Assembly: GCF_037975245.1 (NCBI RefSeq)
Contig: NC_092563.1
Location: forward strand, 19,734,094-19,798,093
Reading direction: 5' to 3'
DNA: 64,000 nucleotides
Source: Apostichopus japonicus
Taxonomy: Eukaryota > Echinodermata > Holothuroidea > Aspidochirotida > Stichopodidae
Both the position numbers and the translations under genes were made by a program. Below are positions 34,401 through 46,521 of the stretch, one piece after another. The notes under the pieces are model-generated. The model was not told the DNA's origin. It searched no databases and saw only the letters and a program-made list of their open reading frames with translations. Every line of letters begins with the position of its first letter. Within the stretch, counting starts at the first letter, position 1.

Positions 34401-37400
34401 GTTATTGCCTTCCTTTATAGCTTGAACGTCCACGACACTGGAACGTTCTCCTATCAGTTGGATCCAGCTAGACTAAATATTGTTTACAGCTACAGTAAGT
34501 TCTTATATCATTAATAACGTTTTGGTTTTGTATGTATCCAATCCACCCCGCTCCATCCCAAGACGATATTAGTACTTTCTGTATTTTCATTACATACAAT
34601 ACACTCTGGCATAAACACGTCAGTCAATTGTTTGCGTATTTGTTATTCGTCAGAAACATTCTTACATTGCTATGCTATATTGATTGATTATGTATGGTAG
34701 TGAAATGCTCCAATTTACGGTGTACAAATATTATTGCATACTTGTGATTAAGTACCATATACGACTTAAATGTTGTTCAACGTATTTGAGATTTTGAAGA
34801 AACATTTTACACAGCATCAAAAGTATTCGCTGGTCCATACTAATTAAATTCTTGCGAATCTCAAAACAAATTAGGTTACTTTAATTTGAGATAATTTCGT
34901 AAGTATGATTTATCCACAGTTAAAAACAGGTGCGAATCTGACGTTAAATACCAATTGTAAGCATTTGCGGCTTTTGTGTACTTAACTGATGTAGAATAAT
35001 TATATTATACATCATTATTACCATGACATTATTGTTGTGGACACTAAGGTATGTTTAGATATTCTCATTTGTTTTTATATCTGAGCGCTATCCTTGTTAA
35101 CAGTCTCATTCAAAAAGTGATTATTGTGCTTATGTAGATGTTGGTCCACCAGGAAATCTTGAACAAACCAGGTGCACTGGAGATATTGAATTTTCTCATC
35201 CAACTTTAACTGCGGACAGAGGGTAAGAAATGTTCGTCATTAATTTTGATTCGTTACCCTAACGTAACGCATCTAGAAATTGGTGTACTCTCTTTACTGT
35301 TATTATGTGGTCTCCACTGATATTTGTTAGGTTTGCTGAACCTGTCCGACATCCCTTGGGCAGCAAAGCCCATTTCGAAGTGTGTGTGTGTGTGGTGGGG
35401 GGGGGGTGGAGGGGAGAGAGGCGAGATAAAGAATGATGTATTCTGTGAAGTCAAACGTGTTTGGGGCAGCGGGGATGTTTTGCGGTAGCCAAGTTAAAGA
35501 GCATTGTGGTATAATCTTATTGTAGCTTTAGATCTTACAATTGAAGGAAATATTACTCCTTCCTGTGTGTTGCGATGTAAGGAAGATGAATTATATACAT
35601 GTTTTGTAGATTTTAAGTATACACAAAGTGTGTCACGTAAGTGGATGCAAAATTCCTGGTGTTGATATGCTTCACTGTGTGCATTGGAGCACCTGTATCG
35701 CATATAAAGAGTAACTAAATTCCGGGTTTCTCGGCTCCTTATTGTTGGTATGTTTCACCGAGATATATCGGAATACCTGGGCTTACAAATTGTAAGAGCC
35801 GTTACGTCATATTAGATTCGTGTTTTTTTTAAGTTGATGTTAGGGTGGGGTACAGGAAAGTTAGTTAGTTGCATTCCATCTGGTAACGATATCACGTCGG
35901 GCAGAGAGGTAGTTTCTCCGTTATTGAGAACGGGAGTTAGCATATTCATAAAAAGGCAATGAGGTCTTAAATTGAGTTAGTATAATATTGTCAATGAGGA
36001 CAATTTTGCGTATACTTGTTATTGAGAACAAGCCGCTACAATACCGTATATTCTCGACGCACGTGCTTTATTCGTTTGTGACAAGCGGAGTTTGTTGTAT
36101 AGTAAACCAGATTACGGGCAGGCGACCCCCAATAATCTGGTTTTATTTTTGGTGACTCCAAAACTAACTGCCTGGGGTCACGGGGGTATTCTTCCGTGCC
36201 AATAGATGTGGTCTGATCCACACTTTTAAGACGCCGGATACAGGTATCCTACCTTTGACACGTGCGAAAAGCTGAATGGTTTGACTCCGCCTATAGCGAC
36301 TACCTTGTGGGCGGTGATCTTCTGAAGCCTGTCCTAAAGCGTACTATAGCAGTGTCAGTTAGCATAAAGGGGGTAGGATTCACTGGATAAGTGGGTGTAG
36401 TTATTTTCATATGTGCATTTCTTTTATGTTTTCTTTTACCAAAAATCATTGAAATATCTCGTGTCAATAAATCCATGAGAATTAAAAGCAGAGTGGTTGA
36501 GTGGTTTCTTGATTATCAATTGAGCGTTACTTTCTAGAAAGGGTCACTATGTGTCACTTGTGACACTCATCCATTGTGCTAATGTGAGGAAGCATATTTG
36601 TTGAAAGATAAATTGTCTAACCGTCAAGGTATATTTGAGCTAATCGAGAAGTACTTAGTCAGGTGACAGAAAACGATTGACTGGAAACCTGATCATCCAG
36701 GCTCGAACCCATCTAAAGTGAGTTTATGCAAAACGTTTTTTCCCATGATAGCATGATGGCAAACTTCTCTCTGAAGTCTTTAAATATTAATTCAACATAT
36801 ATTTGATCAGCTGACGCAACTTGGCGGGCTCTATGAGGGGCAGATGAATGACTCGCTCTGCCGGTTACTTAAATCTTGCTTGGTTCAAGACACGCTGTAG
36901 TTTAGAACGGTCCGCAGTATCCCGTGTCCAATTCTCCGATGAGGATGCTAAAAGGATCAGTCAACTTGGTTCTACGTTCTACTTGGCGTGAATGAATCCT
37001 TGCCTATAATCAGAGGATACCTTTCATGTAAAATCACCCAAGAAAAAAAAATGAAACTACTGATACACTTCTAACCCCAGTCCATGAGCATCGTCAAATG
37101 TGTATCGCAATTCAGATATTAAGCTGTTAAGTACAAATACTACACAAGATCTTTGCCAAAAGGTCAGAGCCTGGTTAACCATGCTTTTGCGACCTGCATG
37201 GGTTGAGCCACCATCCACCGAATACATCCCCGATGACAAACTATTCGACTGATACTGAGTGTAAAGATGTTTTCAAAAGACACAATGGTATTTTATGTGA
37301 AAATAGAGTTAAGGTTTTAAACTAGAGCCATTATGTTTCATGAAATGTACATTTTCAAGTTTGGTTTGTTGGTTACAGCTTAGTTAACACAATGTTTGTG

Positions 37401-37704
37401 GACTAAATTCAAGTGAAAGGGATCGTTAGTTGTTGTCAAACACTTAAAAAAAAGATTAATATCGAAAAAGACCAAATTATACATGAAATAAATCTACACT
37501 ACATTTTTCGATCAATGCTACTTTACAACAAGGGCACATGCATCGTCTGACAATGCTAAGCCACTCAAGCTCCATACAAGGACAGTGTGGGTACGATTTC
37601 TTAACCCCTTTTTTAATTATTGACTTATTTTCAGTGATTCCTGGATGTACACTATTGTCTTGAATTCAATTTCTGATGATATTCAAGAAGAAGTCACTAC
37701 AGAG
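31498..37704 (+). CDS. putative 5' exons of gene B or a separate secreted protein, fold unrecognised
   Basis: Six candidate exons join without stops: 31498-31597 (signal peptide MTGFRVTLLITLCLVLCQSA), 32716-32836, 33942-34076, 34421-34494, 35138-35222, 37635-37704. Acceptors and donors are consensus and phases 1, 2, 2, 1, 2, 0 agree at each junction, which random sequence rarely does. The peptide includes FEFSNLQTGNSARF, ADFEIRV, VHDTGTFSYQL (Ig-like D-x-G-x-F) and NVGPPGNLEQTRCTGDIEF. No family was recognised. The last exon ends in phase 0 while the first sushi exon needs phase 1, so at least one linking exon is missing if these belong to gene B. A candidate near 38329-38480 (DPAIFAIPTFWRNDTMP) was not joined convincingly. 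Confidence 0.4.
33280..33335. repeat. (GATGAT)n microsatellite
   Basis: A short imperfect ATG/GGT trinucleotide tract in an intron of the candidate 5' gene-B exons. A related imperfect GAT/GAC tract lies at about 32908-32970. Confidence 0.7.
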
Positions 37705-37929
37705 GTTAGTATTCAAGATAAGAAAACATGAAACTGACATGATCGGGGTACTGAAAGAATTTCATATTAGTCAGTGGCGAAAGCCTTCTTAGAGAGGATT
37801 GTAAGAGGAGGGCTACGCCACTGCCTTCTGAAAATGTTATTATGATTAAGGCTGCTTAGATGAAAAATGGTGGTACTTTGCGACTAGTTTTCCATTTTTT
37901 AGTTTACTCTTCGCAATTGTTTGCATACT

Positions 37930-38060
<131 letters not shown>

Positions 38061-38564
38061 ATTTTATTGTTATTGTCATAGTCGTCATTATCATTATTAT
38101 TATTTCCACTTATAGTTTTTATTTACGTTACCTTTTTGTTGTTTATTGTATAGGGGCTTACCAATGTCTGTATCGAACACAACATAGTTTAACGTTTAAA
38201 GTCATGTTAACTACATAATATTATTAAAAGTTACTAATTGAATAGTTGCTAATTGAATTTTAATGTTCCTTTTATAATTTTATTCTACTTGTTGAATGTT
38301 TTTTTTCTAACATTGACAAGCAGTGCAGACCCTGCGATTTTTGCAATACCAACCTTTTGGAGAAATGACACTATGCCGTCGCTGGCCAATGGGTTTTTTT
38401 TACCAACGAAATCTTCAGCTTTGAGTACAGCGTTTATGTATGTTGCCGTGTTGGACGAATCTAATCGTAATAGTAATTACAGACTTTGCGATCCGCATTA
38501 TATAATTGCCGATTTTGAAATCCGTGCCCCCCCCCCACCCCTCGCAATTTTCAAAGGTCGTTAA

Positions 38565-39836
38565 GAGTGACTCCATAGCTTTCCTTTCGGGAAACCAAAA
38601 AGAGAACAAGTATTTTGTATACGATATGGCTTAGAATTTTACTTCTGAATTCAAATGGTTCAAATCGCGTTTTAGCATGTAACCTGATTGTTTACGCTCA
38701 AGTATTAATGATGATTACATGACTCAAATATGTTCTATATTTGAAACAGTTCACATTGTATGCTTATTCGTGGTGCATATTTCACTTCCAAGAGCTGAGG
38801 TTCGTCAATTGAAGCGACTGGACTATACACTCTAGTACACATGCAGCTAGGTCAGTTCCACAGGAAAACAAAGAGGTTTATGTCCTCAAATGACTTGGTT
38901 TTTTAATGAAGTAAAGATGTGACAAGGATAAATCGTGTTGAATATCAGCTCTGTTGTTATGTTAAACAAAACACTTGGTTTTGTTGAATTATCAGAATTT
39001 ATAAAAAAAAAATGTGAATAAACATTAAGACTTAAGCCCGCGGCACCGTACTGTTTGACTGATCCCGTCCCGATGCGACTCAACTCGACCGTCGTTACTC
39101 GGAAAATCATTAATGGCAGTGACAACAAAAAGTCATACGACTAACCCCAGCACGCTGACGACTGATTAACGCACGTAACCACTGTTTTCGGTAAACAACC
39201 GGAGCTCGTCAAGTTTAGGTTTCATATAAATACTTAAGTTATCACTAAATTTATAAATTGAACCGCTGTGATTTCTCCCCATATAGATTTGTGCTTTGTT
39301 CGACCCAAAAGTGAACGACGTCGCTGCCCTTAGCCTACAGGCGAATGTAGGTAAATAAAACATTCCTTTTTGTAAGTGAACTGTATTCGTAAACTCATGC
39401 ATTACAAATCTCGAAGCTCATGGAAGAAGAAAAATACACGTAAAATAGGATACACAATGTACAAAGCGGGGAACATGTAAATATCGCTCGAAACCAGAAA
39501 CCCAATACATTTACAGATGCACAAAAGCAATGATGTTTACTAAACAAAACTGTTATTGGTCGGTAGAGCTGATAAATACTCTATTTATGACAATGTTGGT
39601 GGATTACATTACCTGTAGCTTACATAAAATGATCGCATAAACAACGAGTTGGACATTATGTAGATTATGAAAACTAGTGAATAAACTGGAATGGATATAG
39701 TTTTAACCTTGCTATTCAAGAACGAAAATGATTTCAAGTGAATTACAGATCGACGAGGAACAAATTCCTTTGTCTTGAATTTTGTGATGTTGATTTGAAA
39801 CATTCTACCAGTTGCAATTGCCATTCTTCTTACCAG
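38565..39836. other. non-coding, presumed intron or intergenic
   Basis: Between the candidate exon near 38.4 kb and the first sushi exon. No splice-consistent open exon, RNA gene or repeat family was recognised. Confidence 0.3.
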
Positions 39837-40025
39837 ATATGTTTGAGATCAAATGTCCACCTGTTCCTCACGCTATATTCGCTGGTTGTGCAAGGACACC
39901 CAATAGCGCATGCGCTGTGGCCTGTGAAGATGGTTACGTCACGAGTTCAGCTTTAGTTCTCAACTCTATCGTAATTTGCATGAGGGGCGGCTTTTGGAAC
40001 GTACCAGAGGATTCCGTGTGCGAAG
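39837..40025 (+). CDS. gene B: sushi (CCP) domain 1
   Basis: Phase 1-1 exon. FEIKCPPVPHAIFAGC, SACAVACEDGY, VICMRGGFWNVPEDSVCE gives the sushi pattern: Cys near the start, C-x-V-x-C-x-x-GY, later Cys, Trp, and a final Cys. An additional Cys pair (AGC/SAC) resembles the extra disulfide seen in some complement-type sushi domains. Confidence 0.8.
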
Positions 40026-40223
40026 GTATAACCGTCTCATAATATAAGCATAAGTGTAAATAGAATGAGTAGTATAAATGAAAATATATAGTAAGAGACA
40101 GTGGTGAGTGGAGGGTTCACTCAACTTTAGGAATTTCCTTCACATTTCTGCGGTGCTACCAAGAAACCTATGTCAATAATTAAATATATTTAATGTAATA
40201 CATTGATTCTGCTCTTTTCTCAG

Positions 40224-40355
40224 TTGCTTCCTGTGAAAATTCAGCTGAAAGCTGTATAGGAGAAGGAGAGATATGCGTGGACGACACACCATCTGGTTTC
40301 CATTGCGAGTGTCAACAAAGTTATGTAAGGAATTCAGGTGACACCGGATGTATTG
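40224..40355 (+). CDS. gene B: EGF-like domain 1
   Basis: Phase 1-1 exon of 44 codons. Six Cys are spaced as in EGF: SCENSAESC, GEICVDD, GFHCECQQSY and TGCI. No clear calcium-binding Asp/Asn signature was seen. Confidence 0.8.
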
Positions 40356-40839
40356 GTAAGGTTAACCGATGATAAAAAGAAAATAGTGCACGACTTTATA
40401 TTATAAAACTGACGGTTAACTAGAGGAAATATTTAACCCTTCGCCAAAGAATTAGAAAACATAATTATATTTTTTACATCAAACATTCCTCGTTTTCAAG
40501 GAAATCTTTCCTATTATATGGAACATTTACTTGATTATGTGCGACATAATTTGCAAGGAATAGATATGTTGCTGTATCAAGTGTTGTACCTAGGTTGGCT
40601 TTCTTCTATTTAGTTTTGATTTTTGTTTCGTTTCTTGTTATTTTCTGTCGAGTTGTTAAGTTAATCTGCGGACCGCTTCATAGCTCGTTCCATTATGTTA
40701 CAAATTATTGCGCAAGTACGTACTTATCTAAATAAAATGAATTAATTTCAAAATGGTATATGTCATCAACGGAATGAGCTATGAAGATATGTGTTGGGTC
40801 AATACGGTTCGTTTCACAAGCTCTGTATTATGTATTGTT

Positions 40840-40990
40840 TATATCTCGGTTGTGCAAGGACTTCCAAAAGCACATGCGATGTGGCCTGTGAAGATGGATA
40901 CTTCACGAGTTCAGCTTTAGTTCTCAGCCCTAACGTAATTTGCATGAGGAGCGGCGGTTGGAACGTACCAGAGGATTCCGTGTTTGACGG
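40840..40990 (+). pseudogene. gene B: decayed second sushi exon
   Basis: GCARTSKSTCDVACEDGYFT and WNVPEDSV match sushi 1, but the first dozen residues with the first Cys are gone, the last Cys is Phe (SVFDG), and no acceptor gives the needed phase 1. Skipping it joins EGF 1 to EGF 2 in frame. Confidence 0.65.
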
Positions 40991-41195
40991 TATAGCAGTC
41001 TCATTATATAAGCACAAGTGCAGGTTAGAAAGAGTGGTGTAGATGAATATAGGCCTAGATATTCAGATATGGTTGTGAGGGGAGGATTCACTCAACTTTG
41101 AGAATTTCCTTCAAATCTCTGTGGCACTACCATGATATCTATGCCAATTATTATAATATATTTAATGTAATGTATTTATTCTGCTCTTTTTGCAG

Positions 41196-41327
41196 TTGCT
41201 TCCTGTGAAAATTCAGATGATAGCTGTATAGGAGAAGGGGAGATATGCGTGGACGACATACCATCCGGCTTCCATTGCGAGTGTCGACAAAGTTATGTGA
41301 GGAATTCAGGTGACACCGGATGCATTG
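41196..41327 (+). CDS. gene B: EGF-like domain 2
   Basis: Same length and phase as EGF 1, with only a few residue changes (SDDSC, DDIPSG, CRQSY). It is a recent sushi-EGF pair duplication, unit about 970 bp. Confidence 0.8.
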
Positions 41328-41544
41328 GTAGGATGATCAAACAGAAAATAGTTCATATACACGCTTATTATATTTGCAATATGTTATGTTGTATATTTTT
41401 ACACATCGATGTTAACATTTATATACAATATCACTACAACCAGGGACCTTCAAGAAAGTATTCCTGATGTTATCATGCATGTTAGAACTTAACCATCTAG
41501 AAGGCTATAGAGCATTCACGAAAATGTGGTAATTTCGTCCGCAG

Positions 41545-42335
41545 TTTTGGAAGAGAGACTACAGTTTGTTGTTCGCCCAGGAGATGTTACTGTTGACAAA
41601 GGAGACCAAGCTGAGCTACTCTGCGAAGTTAACACTGACGAAGCAAGTCTATATTGGTATAAAGGGACGCGTCAACTTCTTTCGAGTAAACTTCTTCAAT
41701 TAATTATTTCCCTTTCTCACCAGTCATGAGATATTATAAACACATCGTGATACTTTTGGAGATGGTTGACGTCGGTCATGTATCGTAAATGCTAGATATG
41801 TGGATAATTAGAAACATTGCGTTTTTAAACTTAAAAATTGATGGAGAAATCTATAAACAGGGAATATATGAAACTGGCCAAACTGTACAATTTATCTTTA
41901 AGCAATGAAATCCTCAAGAATATTTCAGTTGTTAGTGTGAGCTATTCTTAATCAGTCGGGACTACCATCTTTGACCAGGTATGTGAGACGACTAAGCGTA
42001 TGTTCATGGTGAGTGTCTTGTTGATCCGCGTCTAAAATGACTACTTGCAGGACTATAATGATATATCTACAACCGTGAATATTATATATGTCGAAACTCA
42101 TCCGTTACGTTGAAATATTCTACACTTTATACTATTACTTGTTAAGGTATCATTTCAGCAGATTTTCTTATATGATATTTTACTGAATTTTTGTTTCCAG
42201 GAGATTTGGAAGACGGTGTTTATGTTTCAAGAAACATGGTTACATTTCCCAGAACCGAAACCAAACACGGCGGCAAATACACGTGTGTGGCACGGTTGCC
42301 GGGAGGGACAGAAATTCGAGCGACAGCTTTACTAA
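41545..42335 (+). CDS. gene B: Ig domain 1 (two exons)
   Basis: Exons 41545-41685 and 42201-42335, all phase 1. The first half has FVVRPGDVTVDKGD, Cys in LLCEV and Trp in LYWYKG. The second half has VSRNMVTFPRTETKHGGKYTC. This domain has no counterpart in genes A and C. Confidence 0.75.
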
Positions 42336-42459
42336 GTATACATTTAAAACTATTACGTCAATATTAATGCGATGGGCTCAGGCTTGGAGGGGCACTAACA
42401 ACTAAAGGAGGGACATATTACATGTGCCATGTACTTTCAGAATATTGTGTACAAATGTA

Positions 42460-43039
42460 AGTTGCACAGATGGAAAAGGGGGGGGGGGGTGCGGAGAGCA
42501 CAATATTTCCTACAGGGCAGGGGGAGACGCTCTCTCATCAAATAAGGTTTGGATATATTAAAGCCGATTCAAATGTAGGGTATTGATACTTCTTACAACA
42601 GTTGTCTTTTGTGGATCATTGGTTAAGTTAAAAGAATGAAATATCATTACATAAATTTAACAGAACTACGGTGGTGCTGAAGGGACATGCGAGTTGAAGA
42701 CTTAACGTGTTATAGTAAAACATGACAACACGACAAAATACGAATTTTGACGTGTTGTAAAATTAAGTGTAACACCGAAACTTAACAATTTGATATTCCC
42801 TTCCATGTTATAATATAAGCCCGTAAAGTGTCAACTCAACAAAACTCCACAAAAAGTTCTAAATAGACAAACAAAGAGCAAAATAGTTACATATTTTGGG
42901 TCTAAACTAGAAAATTGATGTTAACATGTCTCAAAATGTGTCATAGAAGAACAAACGGAGGAATTTTGGCGTTCTAATGACACATTTGATTAACTTTACC
43001 CAGTACTAATTTTCTGAGTGATATTTTTGTTTGTTACAG
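42460..43039. other. intron, no feature seen
   Basis: The intron between gene B Ig 1 and Ig 2 has a G run at 42479-42489 and otherwise AT-rich sequence without recognisable elements. Confidence 0.4.
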
Positions 43040-43781
43040 GTATTGCTTCTCCTGACATTACTTCACCTGCCACCGTATTTGAGCCTGTTTTCATTAGGCG
43101 TCCTGAAGACACCGAATTAACTCTCGGGCATGTTGCTCAGTTTCATTGTGGTGTCGATATTGCCAATGCTGAAGTAAATTGGTTTAAAGACGATATCGAA
43201 ACTACTGTCGGTAATACATTGTCTAAAGATGTGTTGTTGTTTTTTGTTGGTTGTCATTATGTCAATTCCCCCATACGAGTTTGTTTTAGGCAATTGGCAA
43301 CTTGATTGTGATAAACGAGCAGCATCTAGACCCAGACGCTGCTCAATCGATGGGTCGCCCTTTACGGTGGTATAGCGGTAAACAAGACATGAAAAGACCG
43401 GTGAATTTCGTCCCTCTCTCGCCATGGTTTTTTCCTCAAGTTTTGAAAAGTGCACAGTGTACCATTGATAACTAATCTCGGTTATTGTACTACTAATTGC
43501 TATCAATTATATTTTAGTTAACGTGGTGTTGAACCATCAGTCCCCATTTTGTGATTAGTGAAGCAGAACTTAGATGAAGTTGGCGACTGTATTCTCACTA
43601 TTTCTCTTGTAAATAGGGGCACTTAATTTTACATTTCTCACAGGAGGAAAATCTCAAGGATTTATTAAATTACTTGACAACAGCTTGGTAATAGTAAATA
43701 CAGAAATCCATCATCAAGGTACTTACCGATGTGTTGTGACCAGCCCAGATGGTAGAACAGCCGAAGCTACTGCACGTGCTT
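43040..43781 (+). CDS. gene B: Ig domain 2 (two exons)
   Basis: Exons 43040-43210 and 43644-43781. [20 protein letters not shown] and NWFKDDIE match Ig 1 of genes A and C, as does SLVIVNTEIHHQGTYRCVVTS. The shared PEDTELTLG stretch shows a common origin of the Ig-protease module. Confidence 0.85.
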
Positions 43782-43919
43782 GTGAGTTACATTAACTTCT
43801 TTTCCTGCATTCTCTTTTTGCTTCCTTTGAATAAATGCAATTGATTTGCACTGTCTTACTAGACTCAATTGGGAAACTATGAACGAAAAGTGAGATATTT
43901 TTCTATTTCAACGTAACAG

Positions 43920-44597
43920 ACTTTCCCACTAGCTATGTGTTCGATTCAGTTCCGTCTGATGGAACGGTTTTCGATGGAGAAGTCTACCACCTGACTTGTG
44001 CTTTGAGAATTGCAACGCTAACACTGAGTTGGTTGAAGGATGGTGCGCCGTTGATTTACAGCGAACGAATATTCAAGGTATTGCGTTTATGCCAGGTTAG
44101 GAAGATAAGATGATTTATTGCATAGATGTAATAATGAAAAAGGTGATATATGACAAGTGATAACAATTTTTGGAAGGTGCTAGAGGTATTCAGTCTGATG
44201 CCAAGAGATGACTAAGTTAGCCTTTTGGTAAGTGGTTCCATCTGTGTGCCTTTGTGCGAACATGTTTCTTTGCCCTTGAGCTCTTAGTATGAAAAGTTGC
44301 TAATAATAAAACAATCATGTAATTGCTACAGGTGGAAAAGTTGATTGCTAAAGTAGGAGAGAAAAAAAAGATGAAATTGCATGATCCATAACACTAATTT
44401 TACAAGGAGAATCAATACTGGACATACATTTATACTCTGGAACTCCTATTTACAGTTAGGTGGTGACGTTCTGTTACGTGACGTTACAGCCAACGACAAA
44501 GGCCAGTATGCATGCGTTGCATCCGATAGTGAGGGCCACACGGTTGCCCAGGCAGTAGCAACAGTCGCAGTAGTAACCCATAATCTTAACGATTTTG
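43920..44597 (+). CDS. gene B: Ig domain 3 (two exons)
   Basis: Exons 43920-44077 (phase 1 to 0) and 44456-44597 (phase 0 to 1). [26 protein letters not shown] and LSWLKDGAPL are followed by VLLRDVTANDKGQYACVASD. The phases are identical to Ig 2 of gene A. Confidence 0.85.
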
Positions 44598-45732
44598 GTA
44601 AGTTATTGTATGGTCAAAACAGCTACTTGAGCTAAAATAGGCAACATATTGTGTTTGTAATGTTACAAAAACCTCACAACTTAAAATGTTAGGGCAGACG
44701 GTATTGTACTCTACACAATCCTAACACGCAGTAGAAACATGGAGTATGAACCTAAACGTGCAGGGTTCCATTTCTTTGAATGACTTATTAAAAAACTATT
44801 TTGTGCCATTGATTTTTAGTATACAATTAAACCATTTGTTAGTTGTCATTAGTTGATAAAATCTCCATCGTAGCAGTTTGATACACTGTGAAGCTATTTA
44901 TTGTAGCACTCGGATGAAGGACTTCGCAGGAAATTAGTAACCAAACTAAATACGGTTCTTTAAAACTCTGGGCTGAAATGGATCCAACAGAGAGGTGACG
45001 AATTTAGCGTTTGTACTAAAAAAAAAATACTGAAGTTACTTGTCAACTCGAAACGAAATGAAATTACCTGTCTTCTCTCAAGTTACACACTTTCCTATCA
45101 ACTTAAAACGTCACAATTAATAGCGCTTTTAACAGTGCGCTTCGTTAACTCACTGTCTGCACATTCCGAATCTACCTTTCTAACATAAAAATCTTGAACT
45201 GGAGACGCTCATTTCATCTGTACGAATTGTCTTTAGTTTCTGCATGATTTCTAGTCTTCCTGCTATTAGCTAGTCCTGTCTTAAAGTCAACTTTGTATGT
45301 TTTTGTCCCTAAAAAAAGTTCGTTAGATGTATGCCTCGTGATCGTAATTTTAGATGGCATTTTTAGAAGGATTCCAATCATTATTATTGCCATGTTAGCA
45401 CATTATTATAAAATGTCGTTCCTGAAGACGAGAAAAAGGTAAGAACAGCTATTTTTATAAAACCAGACCTAGAGATCAATCTGTTTAATATGAAACGGTG
45501 GAAATCATGTTGATGAGAATATTGCTCGTTACCACTATATCGAGAGTGTTTTAGGTGGTCATTATAATGTTACAACTTCTAAACATTTGACTTTACTGCA
45601 GAAAAATATCTCTGAAAGCATTTTGTTCACCATCTATTCAAACCTTGAAAATTACTGAAGCAAAGTAAATAAATAAAATGTATTAACATTGTTCAGTTAT
45701 GATTTGAGTTCATCATTCTTTTTTTTCTACAG

Positions 45733-46521
45733 ATTGCGGAATTGTTACATCTTCTGAGGTCTTAGATGGGCAGGACGCAGCGAGAAGCTCCGCTCCTTGG
45801 ATCGCCAGGCTCTATATCAATGGACTAGGTGTTGGAGGGGTCACCTTTGTGGTGGTTCCCTCATAGACAGACAGTGGGTAGTAACCGCTGCTCATTGTTT
45901 TTATATGGAAGATGACTTGCGTGCCGAGCATCTATTTGTACGCCTGGGGGATCATGACACATTGATCGAAGATGACGCTGAAATATCTGTACGGGTATAG
46001 GCCTTCTACGTGTACGAAAACTTCGACAGCGCGACGTTTAATAACGATATTGCTTTAATAAAGTTAGCTACACCATTATCGAGCTACAGCGATTACATAC
46101 GTCCAATCTGCTTAGCAAACAGGACAATGGATCGACGACTGTTTGTGGACCGGCGACTGTTATTGGACCATGTATCTGGGCGGGTAAACGGATGGGGAGC
46201 TACCACTGATGGGGTGCTGGATCAGTCTACCTACAAGAAGTATACTTGCCATTTAACACATTTCCCAAATGTAAGAAGAAGTATCAAGAGAGAGGTATCG
46301 TTTTCACGAAAAATATGTTCTGCGCTGGTTATAGGAGAGGTCGAGCCGATGCTTGTCAGGGAGACAGTGGTGGGCCGTATGCGGTAAAGGAAGCTGATCG
46401 TTGGTACTTGATGGGTATTGTAAGTTGGGGAATTGGTTGCGGCGATGCAGGTAGTTACGGGGATTATACCAGGTACTCAAAGTATCACCAATGGTTAGGA
46501 AGAATAGTAAACGAATCGTGA
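45733..46521 (+). pseudogene. gene B: broken trypsin-like protease exon
   Basis: The exon starts CGIVTSSEVLDGQDAARSSA, a shortened activation region lacking Arg and the IVGG motif. A one-base loss near 45835 shifts into the frame carrying [22 protein letters not shown] at 45998-46000 replaces the Glu codon found in A and C (ISVRV-E-AFY). A second one-base loss near 46210 precedes NMFCAGY, DACQGDSGGPY and SWGIGC. His, Asp and Ser codons all survive. DRRLFVDRRLLL shows a small internal duplication. Confidence 0.85.

Larger units (their letters stand above)
39837..46521 (+). pseudogene. gene B: sushi-EGF-Ig-trypsin gene with broken protease exon
   Basis: Intact exons in phase: sushi 39837-40025, EGF 40224-40355, EGF 41196-41327, Ig 41545-41685 with 42201-42335, Ig 43040-43210 with 43644-43781, Ig 43920-44077 with 44456-44597. 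A second sushi exon (about 40840-40990) is decayed. The terminal trypsin exon (45733-46521) has two frameshifts and one stop. Ig domains 2 and 3 correspond to Ig 1 and 2 of genes A and C; Ig 1 is extra. The N-terminal recognition part is sushi/EGF in place of SRCR, so the shared C-terminal module has been combined with different N-termini. If transcribed, it would yield a secreted sushi-EGF-Ig protein without a protease domain. Assembly error is possible, but three separate lesions in one exon favour real decay. The 5' end is uncertain. Confidence 0.75.

Noticed and set aside
38253-38564. Open frame with hydrophobic start and NDTMPSLANGFF segment as an exon linking to gene B
   Set aside because: No acceptor gives the phase required by the 37704 donor while keeping this frame, except through a weak alternative donor; left unassigned.
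39166-39402. Minus-strand 78-codon open frame resembling retroelement sequence
   Set aside because: No diagnostic motif was found and neighbouring frames are closed.
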